Assembly (NCBI GenBank): GCA_015657675.1
Contig: JACDQI010000158.1
Coordinates: 1 to 64,000 of the forward strand
DNA from: Devosia sp.
GTDB lineage: Bacteria; Pseudomonadota; Alphaproteobacteria; Rhizobiales; Devosiaceae
Direction of reading: 5' to 3'
DNA: 64,000 bases
Shown: piece by piece, positions 17,427-26,430 of the stretch
Position numbering within the stretch: the first letter of the stretch is position 1
How the letters are laid out: every line of letters starts with the position of its first letter
The notes under the pieces: model-generated
The model's database searches: none
What the model saw: the letters and a program-made list of their open reading frames with translations, nothing else
What the model was told of the DNA's origin: nothing
Program-made: the position numbers and the translations under genes

Positions 17427-18758
17427 CTAGTCCAGCGTCTTCAAAATCTCCGCCAGCTTGCCGATCAGCGTATCGATATGGCTCTTTTCGATGATCAGCG
17501 GCGGCGACATGGCAATGATGTCGCCGGTCGTACGGATCAGGATGCCGGCCTCGAAGGCCTTCACGAAGGCCGAGAAGGCGCGCTTGGTCGGCGAACCGGC
17601 GATCGGCTCGAGTTCAACCGCGCCGATCAGGCCGAGATTACGGATGTCGATGACATGCGGCAGGCCCCTGAGCGAGTGCAGCGCCTCTTCCCAATACGGC
17701 GCCATTTCGGCGCCGCGCGTGAGGAGGCCCTCGTCCTTGTAGGTCTCGAGCGTGGCAAGACCTGCCGCCGAGGCGACCGGGTTCCCCGAGTAGGTATAGC
17801 CGTGGAAGAACTCGATGACGTGCTCGGGGCCCTGCATGAAGGCGTCGTGGATTTCCGAGGTCACCAGCACGGCGCCCATCGGGATGGTGCCGTTGGTCAA
17901 ACCCTTGGCGCAGACGATCATGTCGGGCGTGACGCCGAAATAGTCGGCGGCGAAGGGCGTGCCGACGCGGCCGAAGCCGGTGATGACTTCGTCGAAGATC
18001 AGCAGGATGCCGTGCTTCTTGGTAATCTCGCGGAGCTTTTTGAGATAGCCCTTGGGCGGAATGAGCACGCCGGTCGAACCAGCGACCGGCTCGACGATCA
18101 CCGCTGCGATGGTCGAGGCGTCGTGCAGCGTGACGATGCGCTCGAGTTCGGAGAGCAGGTCGTCCGCACCGGTCTCGCGCTCGCCGCGGGTGAACTGGTT
18201 CTTGCCCGGGGTATGGGTGTGCGGCATGTGGTCGACGCCGGTCAGCAGCGTGCCGAACATCTTGCGGTTGGTGACGATGCCGCCCACCGAGATGCCGCCA
18301 AAATTGACGCCGTGATAGCCGCGCTCGCGGCCGATCAGGCGGAAGCGGGCGCCTTCGCCGCGCACCCGATGATAGGCAAGCGCTACCTTGAGCGCCGTCT
18401 CGACCGCCTCGGAGCCCGAATTGGTATAGAGCACGTGGTTGAGGCCTTCGGGCGCGATGTTGACCAGCGCGTTGGCCAGTTCGAACGCCTTGGGGTGGCC
18501 CATTTGGAACGCCGGGGCGTAGTCCATCTCGCCGGCCTGCTCGGCAATCGCCTCAACGATCTTGGGGCGGCAGTGACCGGCATTGACGCACCAGAGACCC
18601 GCCGTGCCGTCGAGGACTTCGCGGCCGTCGGAGGTCCAGTAATGCATGTCCTTGGCGCGGACGAACATGCGGGGCGCCTTCTTGAACTGCCGGTTGGCAG
18701 TAAAGGGCATCCAGAACGCACTGAGGTCGTTCGGCGTGACATTGAGGCGGTTGGACAC
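17427..18758 (-). CDS. class III omega-aminotransferase, beta-alanine:pyruvate type
   Basis: A 443-residue PLP enzyme of the class III (ornithine/omega-amino acid) aminotransferases. Landmarks are YTNSGSEAVETALK for the phosphate cup, ERGYHGVNFGG, IFDEVITGFGRVG with the cofactor Asp, and CAKGLTNG with the PLP lysine. Near the N-terminus SAFWMPFTANRQFKKAPR is typical of omega-amino acid:pyruvate transaminases. The predicted reaction is beta-alanine plus pyruvate to malonate semialdehyde plus alanine, feeding MmsA. It is the first gene of the operon; a RutR-like site lies 80-95 bases upstream of its GTG start. Confidence 0.9.
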   Translation of the reverse strand: MSNRLNVTPNDLSAFWMPFTANRQFKKAPRMFVRAKDMHYWTSDGREVLDGTAGLWCVNAGHCRPKIVEAIAEQAGEMDYAPAFQMGHPKAFELANALVNIAPEGLNHVLYTNSGSEAVETALKVALAYHRVRGEGARFRLIGRERGYHGVNFGGISVGGIVTNRKMFGTLLTGVDHMPHTHTPGKNQFTRGERETGADDLLSELERIVTLHDASTIAAVIVEPVAGSTGVLIPPKGYLKKLREITKKHGILLIFDEVITGFGRVGTPFAADYFGVTPDMIVCAKGLTNGTIPMGAVLVTSEIHDAFMQGPEHVIEFFHGYTYSGNPVASAAGLATLETYKDEGLLTRGAEMAPYWEEALHSLRGLPHVIDIRNLGLIGAVELEPIAGSPTKRAFSAFVKAFEAGILIRTTGDIIAMSPPLIIEKSHIDTLIGKLAEILKTLD

Positions 18759-18837
18759 CTTGAGGCTCCCAGGCAGAATGTTGATTGATCCGGTCAGATT
18801 AATTGCAGCTTGACGGACGGTTGTGTTATCCAGAAAT

Positions 18838-18853
18838 TTGACCAGTTGGAAAA
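18838..18853. promoter_or_regulatory. RutR-like operator between the aminotransferase operon and rutR
   Basis: TTGACCA-GT-TGGAAAA. The left half matches the RutR consensus TTGACCA-NN-TGGTCAA exactly and the right half in 5 of 7 positions. It lies in the divergent promoter region, 72-87 bases before the rutR start. A second site of the same kind lies upstream of preT. Confidence 0.7.
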
Positions 18854-18924
18854 AATGTTAGCACTCCCATGCCGCCGATCAAGGTGAAAATGCTCCCCGT
18901 CCGGTGCTCGAAGGAGTGTGGCCG

Positions 18925-19611
18925 TTGACTACTGCCGACAAGGCCAAGAAGGCAGCACCCGGCGCGGCCGACAAGCCGGCCAAGCCGATGCCGCGTCCGC
19001 TGACCCGAATCCAGCGCGAAAAGCAGGACATCATCCTTGATGCCGCGCTCGATATCTTCTCGGTGCATGGCTTTCGCGGCGCGACGATCGACCAGATCGC
19101 CGAGGCGGCGGGGATGAGCAAACCGAACCTGCTCTACTATTTCCCGCGCAAGGAAGAGATCCACAAGCGGCTGATCGCCGAGATGCTCGACATCTGGCTG
19201 GCGCCGCTGCGCGAATTCTCCGCCGATGGCGACCCGGTGCCGGAGATCCGCTCCTATATCCGGCGCAAGCTGGAAATGAGCCGCGACTTTCCGCGGCAGA
19301 GCCGGCTGTTTGCCAACGAAATGCTGCAGGGGGCGCCGCGCACCATCGACATGCTGGCTGGCGATCTCAAGCAGCTGGTCGACGAAAAGGTGAAAATCCT
19401 TGAGACTTGGATGGATCAGGGCAAGATCACCCGCACCGATCCCTATCACCTGATCTTTTCGATCTGGGCGACAACGCAGCACTATGCCGATTTCGACGCG
19501 CAGGTGCGCGCCGTGCTCGGCCCGGAACGCGGCGGCGACGGCCGCTTCGAGGACGCGGCGCGGTTTCTCGAGAACCTCTTCCTGCACGGCCTCTTGCCCA
19601 AGAAAGCGTAG
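18925..19611 (+). CDS. rutR: TetR-family regulator, RutR-like
   Basis: A TetR-type repressor of about 228 residues. The DNA-binding domain lies near residues 32-78 (ILDAALDIFSVHGFRGATID, then QIAEAAGMSKPNLLYYFPRKEEI). The C-terminal ligand domain (LRRKLEMSRDFPRQSRLF-like region, WATTQHYADFDAQV) agrees with RutR, the uracil-responsive regulator of pyrimidine use. I choose the TTG at 18925, since AAGGAG at 18911-18916 is 8 bases before it; the upstream GTG codons lack such a site. It is transcribed divergently from the pyrimidine operon with an operator in between, so it probably also controls its own expression. Confidence 0.85.
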   Translation: MTTADKAKKAAPGAADKPAKPMPRPLTRIQREKQDIILDAALDIFSVHGFRGATIDQIAEAAGMSKPNLLYYFPRKEEIHKRLIAEMLDIWLAPLREFSADGDPVPEIRSYIRRKLEMSRDFPRQSRLFANEMLQGAPRTIDMLAGDLKQLVDEKVKILETWMDQGKITRTDPYHLIFSIWATTQHYADFDAQVRAVLGPERGGDGRFEDAARFLENLFLHGLLPKKA

Positions 19612-19710
19612 ACAAGAAGACGTAAACGCGGCCGTTAAAACTCTCCCTCCTGGCTGAACCGGCTGTGGAGGGATCGTCGCTCACACTGCTGGCTCCAGAA
19701 GGAGCATTGC

Positions 19711-20421
19711 ATGCGCATCCCGCTTGCCGTCCTGATTGATGCCGAAAACATCTCGTCCGCCCTCTATGACGGACTGCGCGCTACCGTCGAGTCCCTCGGC
19801 GCGCCGATCGTCTGGCAATTGCATGGCGACTTCTTTTCCTGGCCGCATCCAGGGTGGCAGGAGATCGCGCAGCGCGACGGCATCGACATGCGCCACCAGT
19901 TCCACGCCGGCAAGAATTCGTCCGACATGGCCATGACCATCGCCGCCATGGACCTGCTGCATGCCGGACGGATCAAGGGCTTCTGCCTGGTCTCGAGCGA
20001 CAACGACTTTGCGCCGCTGGCGCGACGCCTGCGCACCGACAATGTTGCGGTCTATGGGTTCGGCGCCGAGAAGGCCGGGGTGGCGTTCCGCCAGGCCTGC
20101 AATGCTTTCCACGTGCTGGTCCCACCGGCGCCGCTACTGCCGGCGGCGGTGGAGCGGGGCCTGGACCAGCTCGACATCCGCCGGCTGCACGAGTTGCTGC
20201 ACAGCGTCTGCCGCGAAAGTGGTACGCATGGACGCGTGCTGACGGCCACGGCGGCCAGCTACATCAAGGCCAATGCGCCCGATCTCGCCGCGCGGGTCGG
20301 CGGCGCCGGAAAGTTCCTCAAGGCGCTCAAGGCGCTCGATCTCGTGGCCATCCACGAAGAAGGACCGCAGCGCTTCATCAGCGTCAAGTTCAACAAGCTG
20401 GCCGTCGTCAGCAAGGCTTAG
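19711..20421 (+). CDS. NYN-domain protein with C-terminal OST-HTH/LOTUS-like domain
   Basis: A 236-residue protein. Residues 1-145 form a NYN (PIN-like) nuclease domain. Acidic residues line the expected site: LIDAENIS, then SSDMAMTIAAMDLL and CLVSSDNDFAPLARRLR. The C-terminal part (about 160-232) fits an OST-HTH/LOTUS RNA-binding module, ending LVAIHEEGPQRFISVKF. Proteins of this build are predicted ribonucleases acting on structured or processed RNA. AAGGAG precedes the ATG. The last codon overlaps the stop of the convergent EamA gene (TTAG). Confidence 0.85.
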   Translation: MRIPLAVLIDAENISSALYDGLRATVESLGAPIVWQLHGDFFSWPHPGWQEIAQRDGIDMRHQFHAGKNSSDMAMTIAAMDLLHAGRIKGFCLVSSDNDFAPLARRLRTDNVAVYGFGAEKAGVAFRQACNAFHVLVPPAPLLPAAVERGLDQLDIRRLHELLHSVCRESGTHGRVLTATAASYIKANAPDLAARVGGAGKFLKALKALDLVAIHEEGPQRFISVKFNKLAVVSKA

Positions 20422-21317
20422 CGGTCTGGCACCAGGGCCAATACCACGAGGCCCAAAACGGTAACGCCAGCGCCGATAACGACGCTGAGCGTGGTCCAGC
20501 CATGGCCAGCGACACCCTCGAAGACAATGACGAAGGCTGGCGTCAGGTAGCCATAGGCGATGACCTTGGCGGCCGGCAGGTGGCGCGAAGCGAACTGGAT
20601 GAGGAAAAAGCAGATCGCGGTCGGCGCGACCGCCAGGTAGAGCAGCACCCACCAGACGACAGCCGGCAGCTGCAGCCAGTCCACGGCCAGGATTTCCGGG
20701 AGGCCATAGGCGGTGATCCAGAGCGCCGTAGCCGTCAGCGTCCAGAAGCTCAGCACCAGTGCCGGCTCCCCGCGCTGAAACTTGCGCAAGAGCGGCGTGT
20801 AAATGGCGTAGGCGACGCAGCCGACGAAGTAGATCAGTTCGCCCAACCCGACATCGAAGCGCAGAAGGGCATCCAGATCGCCGCGGAAGATCACCCAGAT
20901 GGCGCCGATGCCGGCCAGCAGCAGGCTCAGCAATACCGCCGGTCCGGCGCGCTGGCCGACCAGGAAATAGGCCGTCACCGCTGTCATGATGGGCACCAGC
21001 GTGTAGACCGCGCTGGTCGCCACCGGCAGCGTCATAGTGAGCGCGATGAACATAGTGACGAAGTAGATCGCGGTCAGAAAACCGGTGATGCCGAAGCGCC
21101 AGGGCGCCTTGGGGAGCGCGAACTTCTGCCGGGCAATGCCGAAGGCGAAAGCACCCATCAGCAAAGCTGCGAGAATGAAGCGCACAGCATTGAGCGGCGC
21201 GGGCGCAAGGTAGGGTACCGCCAGCGCGCCAGACGTGAACGAACCGGCGATAAAGGCTGCAAAGAGCAGCATGCCCAGATGCGCCAGGGCGCGAGGCGAG
21301 ACGGACGGGAGGGTCAT
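20418..21317 (-). CDS. EamA/DMT-superfamily transporter
   Basis: A 299-residue membrane protein with about ten helices arranged as two EamA repeats. LNAVRFILAALLMG, TLPVATSAVYTLVPIMTAV and LPAAKVIAYGYLTPAFVIVFE are typical positions. Such carriers export small metabolites or amino acids; the substrate cannot be deduced. It faces the NYN gene and ends inside its stop codon. Confidence 0.85.
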   Translation of the reverse strand: MTLPSVSPRALAHLGMLLFAAFIAGSFTSGALAVPYLAPAPLNAVRFILAALLMGAFAFGIARQKFALPKAPWRFGITGFLTAIYFVTMFIALTMTLPVATSAVYTLVPIMTAVTAYFLVGQRAGPAVLLSLLLAGIGAIWVIFRGDLDALLRFDVGLGELIYFVGCVAYAIYTPLLRKFQRGEPALVLSFWTLTATALWITAYGLPEILAVDWLQLPAVVWWVLLYLAVAPTAICFFLIQFASRHLPAAKVIAYGYLTPAFVIVFEGVAGHGWTTLSVVIGAGVTVLGLVVLALVPDR

Positions 21318-21364
21318 GGCGCCGGGCCTAGAACCCGGCGCGACAAATGTCCAGCAGGGACGGC

Positions 21365-22402
21365 TCAGGCGGCGCGCGGCGCCGATGACCCAATGGCATG
21401 TTCGTCGGCAAACAGGATCGAGTGTCCGGGCGCATCCTTGGCGCGATAGAGCGCGGCGTCGGCACGTTCGATCAGGTCCTTGGCGAGCATATGCTTGGTG
21501 CGCTGGGCGATGCCGACGCTGAGGCCGACTGCGGCCTCGACCGTGCCCAAGCCGTAAGGCAGCGTGACGCGGGCATGCAGACGGCGGGCAAGATCGAGCA
21601 AATCGCTCCGGCTGGCCTCGCCCTGGCGGAGCACGACGAACTCGTCGCCCCCGAGGCGCGCCACCACGTCATCGGGATGCACGGCATGCTTGAGGCGCTG
21701 GGCGACGCAGATCAGCAGCTGATCGCCGGTGGCGTGCCCATAGCGATCATTGACCTGCTTGAAGTCGTCGAGATCGAGGTAGAGCAGCGAGAGCGGCTGG
21801 TCGCGGGCGAAGGCTGAGTCCAGCGCTTCGGCAAGGCCGCGGCGGTTGATCAGACCGGTCAGCGGATCGCGGGTTGCCAATGCACTGGCGGCGCGGCCGC
21901 GGTCGTCGAGGTGCACAGCCAGCCGTGACAGTCGAAACAGCAGGAACAGCAGGAGCGAGACAGTCAGACCACCGGTGATGATGCGCAATGTCGCGACGTC
22001 GGCGGCAACCTCGGTCCCCAGGCGTCGCGGCGTCCAGGCCAGAACCAGCTCGGTACCAGCCAGCAGTATGGAGGTTTCGTCGGCCGCAAGCTTGTCCGCC
22101 GGCACAAGATGCGCACCGCTCAGCAGGAAATCGCGACCGAGCTTGCTGATGGTGACGCTGTCGATCTGCGCGCCAGACTGCTGCAACAGGCCAACGGCGA
22201 TGCCGGCGCGCTCGCGCTCGACTTCAATTGCCTTGGTGTCCATCAGCTGGATCGCCTGGACCGTCGACATGAAGAAATAGATGGTCAGCGCAATGATGCA
22301 GATGGTGCCGATGGTCAGGAAGCGCCCCGGCGATCGCCACTTGCGCCGACCAGGATCTGCATCCCGGTTCCCGTCCGTGTCGAAAAGCAGATGCTGCGTC
22401 AT
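21365..22402 (-). CDS. membrane-bound diguanylate cyclase (GGDEF), copy A
   Basis: A 345-residue protein with two membrane helices (about 27-50 and 145-165) enclosing a periplasmic part of about 95 residues, then a GGDEF domain (about 180-335). The active-site loop is RLGGDEFVVL, and DPLTGLINRRGL and LYLDLDDFKQVNDRYGH are intact, so it should make cyclic-di-GMP. The position of the RxxD inhibitory site reads HPDD, so product inhibition through that site is unlikely. A paralogue with the same build lies directly upstream; the matching N-termini (MTQHLLFD and MAQHFLLQ) support the ATG at 22402. Confidence 0.87.
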   Translation of the reverse strand: MTQHLLFDTDGNRDADPGRRKWRSPGRFLTIGTICIIALTIYFFMSTVQAIQLMDTKAIEVERERAGIAVGLLQQSGAQIDSVTISKLGRDFLLSGAHLVPADKLAADETSILLAGTELVLAWTPRRLGTEVAADVATLRIITGGLTVSLLLFLLFRLSRLAVHLDDRGRAASALATRDPLTGLINRRGLAEALDSAFARDQPLSLLYLDLDDFKQVNDRYGHATGDQLLICVAQRLKHAVHPDDVVARLGGDEFVVLRQGEASRSDLLDLARRLHARVTLPYGLGTVEAAVGLSVGIAQRTKHMLAKDLIERADAALYRAKDAPGHSILFADEHAIGSSAPRAA

Positions 22403-22526
22403 AATCCAAGACCCTATTCCCACTGCGGCGACGCTAGACCCTGCGGGGTTCCACAGTCCTTACCGCGGAAACACAAGTTGGATCGATGGTTTAGAGGGTC
22501 CTAAGGGGCGCGGCCGGGTGCGACGT

Positions 22527-23576
22527 TCAGGCGGCGCGGGGAACAGCTTCGGCAGTTTCATCAAAGACGATGGCCAGGCCTTCGACCGCTTTGGCGCGGT
22601 AGAGCGCCGCGTCGGCGCTGGCGACGAACTGGCTGACGGTCATGGTCTGGGTACGCACCGCAACGCCGATGCTCAGGCCGACCGAGGCCGTTACATTGCC
22701 CAGCTCATAGGCAAGCGTCAGCTTCTCGTGGATCCCGGCCGCCAGTTCGCCCAACTGCTCGCGGGTCGCGGGACCACGGCGCAGGACGACAAACTCGTCG
22801 CCGCCCAGGCGCGCCACAAAATCGTCTGGTGCCACGGCGGTCAGCAGGCGCTGCGCCACGCCCTGCAGCAGCTGGTCACCAGCGGCGTGGCCAAAGCGAT
22901 CATTGACCTGCTTGAAGCCGTCGAGATCGAGATAAAGCAGCGACACCGGCGTCCCGGCACCGAAATTGGCATCGAGCAGTTCGGCAAAGCCGCGACGATT
23001 GGCAAGGCCCGTCAGCGGATCGCTGGTCGCCATTTCGCGGGCGGCTCGACGGCGCGCTTCTAGATCGCGCGCCAGCCGATAGAGCCGATGCAGGATGAAC
23101 ATCACGATGGCCAGCACGAGCACCGCGCCGCCGATGCGCGGGCCAGCAATCTCGGCAAAGGTTTCGGAGCCAATGCGCTCGGGCGTCCAGGCCAGAACCA
23201 ATGTCGTGCCGGCCAGCGGCAGTGATGTCTCCTCCGGGCGGAGCTTTGCCGGCGGCGCCAGTCGTGCTTCGTGCAAGAGGTAGTCGCGGCCGATCTTGCC
23301 AGCGATGACGCTGTCGATCGCCTGACCCGACTGCTGCGCCAGGCCGACGGCGACGATGGCCCGCTGGCGCTCCTTGTCCACCGACTTGCCGTCGATCGTC
23401 TGCACCGCGCCCAAGGCAGCGACGATGAAAAAGCAGAGCAGGAAGACGACGCCGAACACCCCGCTGACGATCAGCTGGCTGGGCGAGGACAGAAACTTGT
23501 AGAGCCAATTCTGCTTCGGCAGACCCGCCACCGGTACACCGGTAACGCCCGATTGCAGAAGAAAATGCTGCGCCAT
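22527..23576 (-). CDS. membrane-bound diguanylate cyclase (GGDEF), copy B
   Basis: A 349-residue paralogue of the adjacent cyclase with the same two-helix topology and a short periplasmic part (LPLAGTTLVLAWTPERIG is nearly the copy A sequence). The GGDEF domain has DPLTGLANRRGF, LYLDLDGFKQVNDRFGH and RLGGDEFVVLRR, so it is expected to be active. The inhibitory-site position reads APDD, again without the Arg. AGGTGG lies 7 bases before the ATG at 23576. It arose by tandem duplication with copy A and probably reads a related periplasmic signal. Confidence 0.87.
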   Translation of the reverse strand: MAQHFLLQSGVTGVPVAGLPKQNWLYKFLSSPSQLIVSGVFGVVFLLCFFIVAALGAVQTIDGKSVDKERQRAIVAVGLAQQSGQAIDSVIAGKIGRDYLLHEARLAPPAKLRPEETSLPLAGTTLVLAWTPERIGSETFAEIAGPRIGGAVLVLAIVMFILHRLYRLARDLEARRRAAREMATSDPLTGLANRRGFAELLDANFGAGTPVSLLYLDLDGFKQVNDRFGHAAGDQLLQGVAQRLLTAVAPDDFVARLGGDEFVVLRRGPATREQLGELAAGIHEKLTLAYELGNVTASVGLSIGVAVRTQTMTVSQFVASADAALYRAKAVEGLAIVFDETAEAVPRAA

Positions 23577-23684
23577 TCCCATCCACCTTTTCCCAACGCA
23601 CAGGCTAGCGGCGCAAACGTTCAGTCTTCCTTACCAAGGTGCAAGAATCTGAAGACCCGGTCGAAGATAATGCTGCATCGGCCC

Positions 23685-24353
23685 CTAGGCCGGGGAGCGG
23701 AACTCCTGCGGGAACCCTGGAGTCCCGCAGATCTCGCGCAGGCTCAATAGAGCGCCATTCGCGGTATCAACCGTCAAACGCAGGCGATCAGCAATCCGAT
23801 GCAGGTCATCGTCGTCCACATCTCCGCTCGAGATATTGGCGAGCTCTGCCACCTCGTAGTAAAATCCACCCAGCTGCCCCTGAGCGATGGCTGGCAGGAC
23901 TAGCCTGCCGGCCGTTTCGGCAAAGACCCTGGGTGGGGGAATGTTTCTGAGTTGGTTTCGAGCGGCGCCGATGGCGGCGGACAACATCTGCTTGTCTGGC
24001 GATGCGGTCTCGAGGACCTCGATAAGCCGTCGCCTGATGGTCACCAACTCACGAGCGGTGTGTGCCACTTCCCAACCGAGGGCCATCGCGAGGGAGGACA
24101 CCTGCTCGGCGCGACGCGACCGCTCTGCCTCGGCGTGCTCCTGGGCCAGAATTGTGTCTCGATCCCTCGCCAGCCGGGCCGTCTTGTAGGTTACCCAGGC
24201 TATGCCGCCAAAGCCGACCAGTCCGGCGATCAAGGTCTGCCAACTCTGCAGTTCCAGGTAGAGGCGAGGACCCCACAGCACCGATGCCAGCAGCCCAGCG
24301 CTGATCGCAAAAAGAACAAGCCATAGGCCTGCTGGAGTTTCGTGGGCGGGCAT
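23685..24353 (-). CDS. two-helix membrane protein joined to the HicA-like gene
   Basis: A 222-residue protein that I do not recognise. Two membrane helices (about 9-27 and 38-56) are followed by a charged, probably coiled stretch (DRDTILAQEHAEAERSRRAE) and a helical cytoplasmic domain that includes SGDVDDDDLHRIADRLRL. The ATG follows the stop of the HicA-like gene with no gap (TAGATG), so the two are translated from one message. Its role in the toxin-antitoxin setting is unknown. Confidence 0.6.
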   Translation of the reverse strand: MPAHETPAGLWLVLFAISAGLLASVLWGPRLYLELQSWQTLIAGLVGFGGIAWVTYKTARLARDRDTILAQEHAEAERSRRAEQVSSLAMALGWEVAHTARELVTIRRRLIEVLETASPDKQMLSAAIGAARNQLRNIPPPRVFAETAGRLVLPAIAQGQLGGFYYEVAELANISSGDVDDDDLHRIADRLRLTVDTANGALLSLREICGTPGFPQEFRSPA

Positions 24354-24572
24354 CTAGAGCCGCTTGCCTATTCCGGCCTGCTTGAGCACTTCATTTGCCG
24401 TATGCCGTGACTTGACCGTAACGGCGACGGTGACATGCCGCTTGCTGAGCGGGCTCCACCACAGTTCATGGCTCCCCGATGCCTGTCGCGAGAATTCACA
24501 GCCATGCTCGCGCAGAATTCGACGCAGTTCCTTATAGAGGTCCGCCACGCGCAATTCCCCCGATTGCGACAT
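24354..24572 (-). CDS. HicA-like mRNA interferase toxin
   Basis: A 72-residue protein with the double-stranded-RNA-binding-like fold of HicA/YcfA toxins. KELRRILREHGCEF, SGSHELWWSP and the ending ANEVLKQAGI are in the family order, and the His in GSHELW is the presumed catalytic residue. It lies 45 bases after a DUF1902 protein on the same strand, the usual antitoxin-toxin order for this type. It abuts a membrane-protein gene downstream. Confidence 0.75.
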   Translation of the reverse strand: MSQSGELRVADLYKELRRILREHGCEFSRQASGSHELWWSPLSKRHVTVAVTVKSRHTANEVLKQAGIGKRL

Positions 24573-24617
24573 CGATAAGCGCGGGATGCAGTATCCCGAT
24601 CCAGCTATTTCTTGGCT

Positions 24618-24914
24618 TTAGCCGACTGCAGCAACCTGCAAGGACCGCTCGATGCGGGCAACAACGGCGTAGTCGAGCGTCTGCTCACCATTGGAGGGCC
24701 ATACGCCATTGGCACGCATCAACTGGGGGATAATGAGCTCGATTTCGGGGACGAGGTCATCCATGGAGGCGGCCTCGAGCACCAGGCCGGGCACATCCTC
24801 GCTCATGGCGACCCAGACGCCCGCTTCTGCGTCCCAGTCAGCCGTCACGGTTATGTTGTGCGCTACATCGGCCAATTTCGCGTCCTCAAAAAGACGAACA
24901 AGCTCAGCGACCAT
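24618..24914 (-). CDS. DUF1902 HicB-like antitoxin
   Basis: A 98-residue protein. Residues about 19-75 (ITVTADWDAEAGVWVAMSED, then VPGLVLEAASMDDLV) match DUF1902, a HicB-like fold. The partner HicA-like gene follows. An unusual N-terminal extension of about 17 residues is supported by GGGGGT upstream of the ATG. It probably neutralises the toxin and represses the shared promoter. Confidence 0.72.
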   Translation of the reverse strand: MVAELVRLFEDAKLADVAHNITVTADWDAEAGVWVAMSEDVPGLVLEAASMDDLVPEIELIIPQLMRANGVWPSNGEQTLDYAVVARIERSLQVAAVG

Positions 24915-25099
24915 CTTATACCCCCAGGGATCGAAGTGAACAGATTTCTGGGACGCGGCGACTATATCGCCACGCTCCCTTCCGTCCGGTTAACGCCCTC
25001 GCCTTAGAGCAGTTCACAACTCCCGCGTCAGCAGGTTTAGCAGAATTTCTGAGCCCTATCAGTAGTAGTGCTTATGATGTCCAACAGTATACCTGGCGT

Positions 25100-26419
25100 C
25101 TATTCCGCCGGTTCAACCACCTTGGCGGCGGGGTTGTTGGGGTGGGTCGTCCAGTTGGCGTATTCACCTGAGACGATCTTGCCGGTGCGCTCGTCGAGCA
25201 TGCCGGGAGCGAGGGCTTCCATGGTGATGCAGTCCTCGACCGGGCAGACATTTACGCAGAGGTTGCAGCCGACGCACTCGTCGTTCATGACCTCGAAGTG
25301 ACGCTTGCCGTCCTTTTCCTTCGTGATCGCCTGGTGCGAGGTGTCCTCGCAGGCAATGTGGCAGCGACCGCAGGAAATGCAGAGATCCTGGTTGATCTTG
25401 GCCTTGGCCACGTAATTGAGGTTGAGATACTGCCAGTCCGAGACGTTGCGCACGGCGCGGCCGGCGAAATCGTCGAGGGTCTTGTGGCCCTTCTCGTCCA
25501 TCCAGTTGGAGAGGCCCGAGATCATCTCCTCGACGATCTTGAAGCCATAGACCATGGCGGCGGTGCAGACCTGCACGTTGCCGGCGCCCAGCGCCATGAA
25601 TTCGGCCGCATCACGCCAGGTGGTGACGCCGCCAATGCCCGAGATCGGCAGGCCGTAGGTTTCCGGATCGCGGGCGATCTCGGCCACCATGTGCAGCGCG
25701 ATCGGCTTGGCCGCCGGGCCGCAATAGCCGCCATGGCTGCCCCTGCCGTCGATCGAGGGCTCGGGCGAGAAGGTGTCGAGATTTACCGCGGTGATCGAAT
25801 TGATGGTGTTGATCAAACTCACCGCGTCGGTGCCGCCATTCTTGGCAGCGCGCGCCGGGCGGCGGACGTCGGTGACATTTGGCGTCAGCTTGGTGATGAC
25901 CGGCATGCGCGAGTACTGCTTGCACCAGCGCACGACCATTTCGACATATTCAGGCACCTGACCGACCGCAGCGCCCATGCCGCGTTCGCTCATGCCGTGC
26001 GGGCAACCGAAATTGAGCTCGATGCCATCGACGCCGGTCTCTTCGACCAGCGGCAGGATGGCCTTCCAGGCCTCTTCCTCGCAGGGCACCATGATGGAGG
26101 CGACCACGGCGCGGTCGGGCCAGTTCATCTTGACCTGCTTCATTTCCTGCAGGTTGATCTGTAGCGAGCGGTCGGTGATGAGCTCGATATTGTTAAAGCC
26201 CAGCAGGCGCCGGTCGGCGCCCCAGATGGCGCCATAGCGCGGGCCGTTGACGTTGACGACCGGCGGGCCTTCTTCGCCCAGCGTCTTCCAGACCACGCCA
26301 CCCCAGCCGGCCTTGAAGGCGCGCTCGACATTGTAGGCCTTGTCGGTCGGCGGCGCGGACGCCAGCCAGAACGGATTGGGGGATTTGATACCGACGAAGT
26401 TGTTACGGATATCAGCCAT
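25100..26419 (-). CDS. preA: NAD-dependent dihydropyrimidine dehydrogenase subunit PreA
   Basis: A 439-residue FMN enzyme that reduces uracil and thymine to the 5,6-dihydro forms. The dihydroorotate-dehydrogenase-like barrel (about 1-310) has SPNPFWLASAPPTDK and the catalytic cysteine in GIELNFGCPHGMSERGMG. The C-terminal ferredoxin-like part holds two 4Fe-4S motifs, CISCGRCHIACED and CVGCNLCVNVCPVEDC. It works with PreT, encoded 11 bases upstream. Length and motif order are standard for the family. Confidence 0.95.
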   Translation of the reverse strand: MADIRNNFVGIKSPNPFWLASAPPTDKAYNVERAFKAGWGGVVWKTLGEEGPPVVNVNGPRYGAIWGADRRLLGFNNIELITDRSLQINLQEMKQVKMNWPDRAVVASIMVPCEEEAWKAILPLVEETGVDGIELNFGCPHGMSERGMGAAVGQVPEYVEMVVRWCKQYSRMPVITKLTPNVTDVRRPARAAKNGGTDAVSLINTINSITAVNLDTFSPEPSIDGRGSHGGYCGPAAKPIALHMVAEIARDPETYGLPISGIGGVTTWRDAAEFMALGAGNVQVCTAAMVYGFKIVEEMISGLSNWMDEKGHKTLDDFAGRAVRNVSDWQYLNLNYVAKAKINQDLCISCGRCHIACEDTSHQAITKEKDGKRHFEVMNDECVGCNLCVNVCPVEDCITMEALAPGMLDERTGKIVSGEYANWTTHPNNPAAKVVEPAE

Positions 26420-26430
26420 GGTGATCTCCC

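Noticed and set aside
19854-21449. 531-codon plus-strand frame across the NYN and EamA genes
   Set aside because: It runs through two real genes in another frame and is composed of Arg/Gln-rich nonsense.
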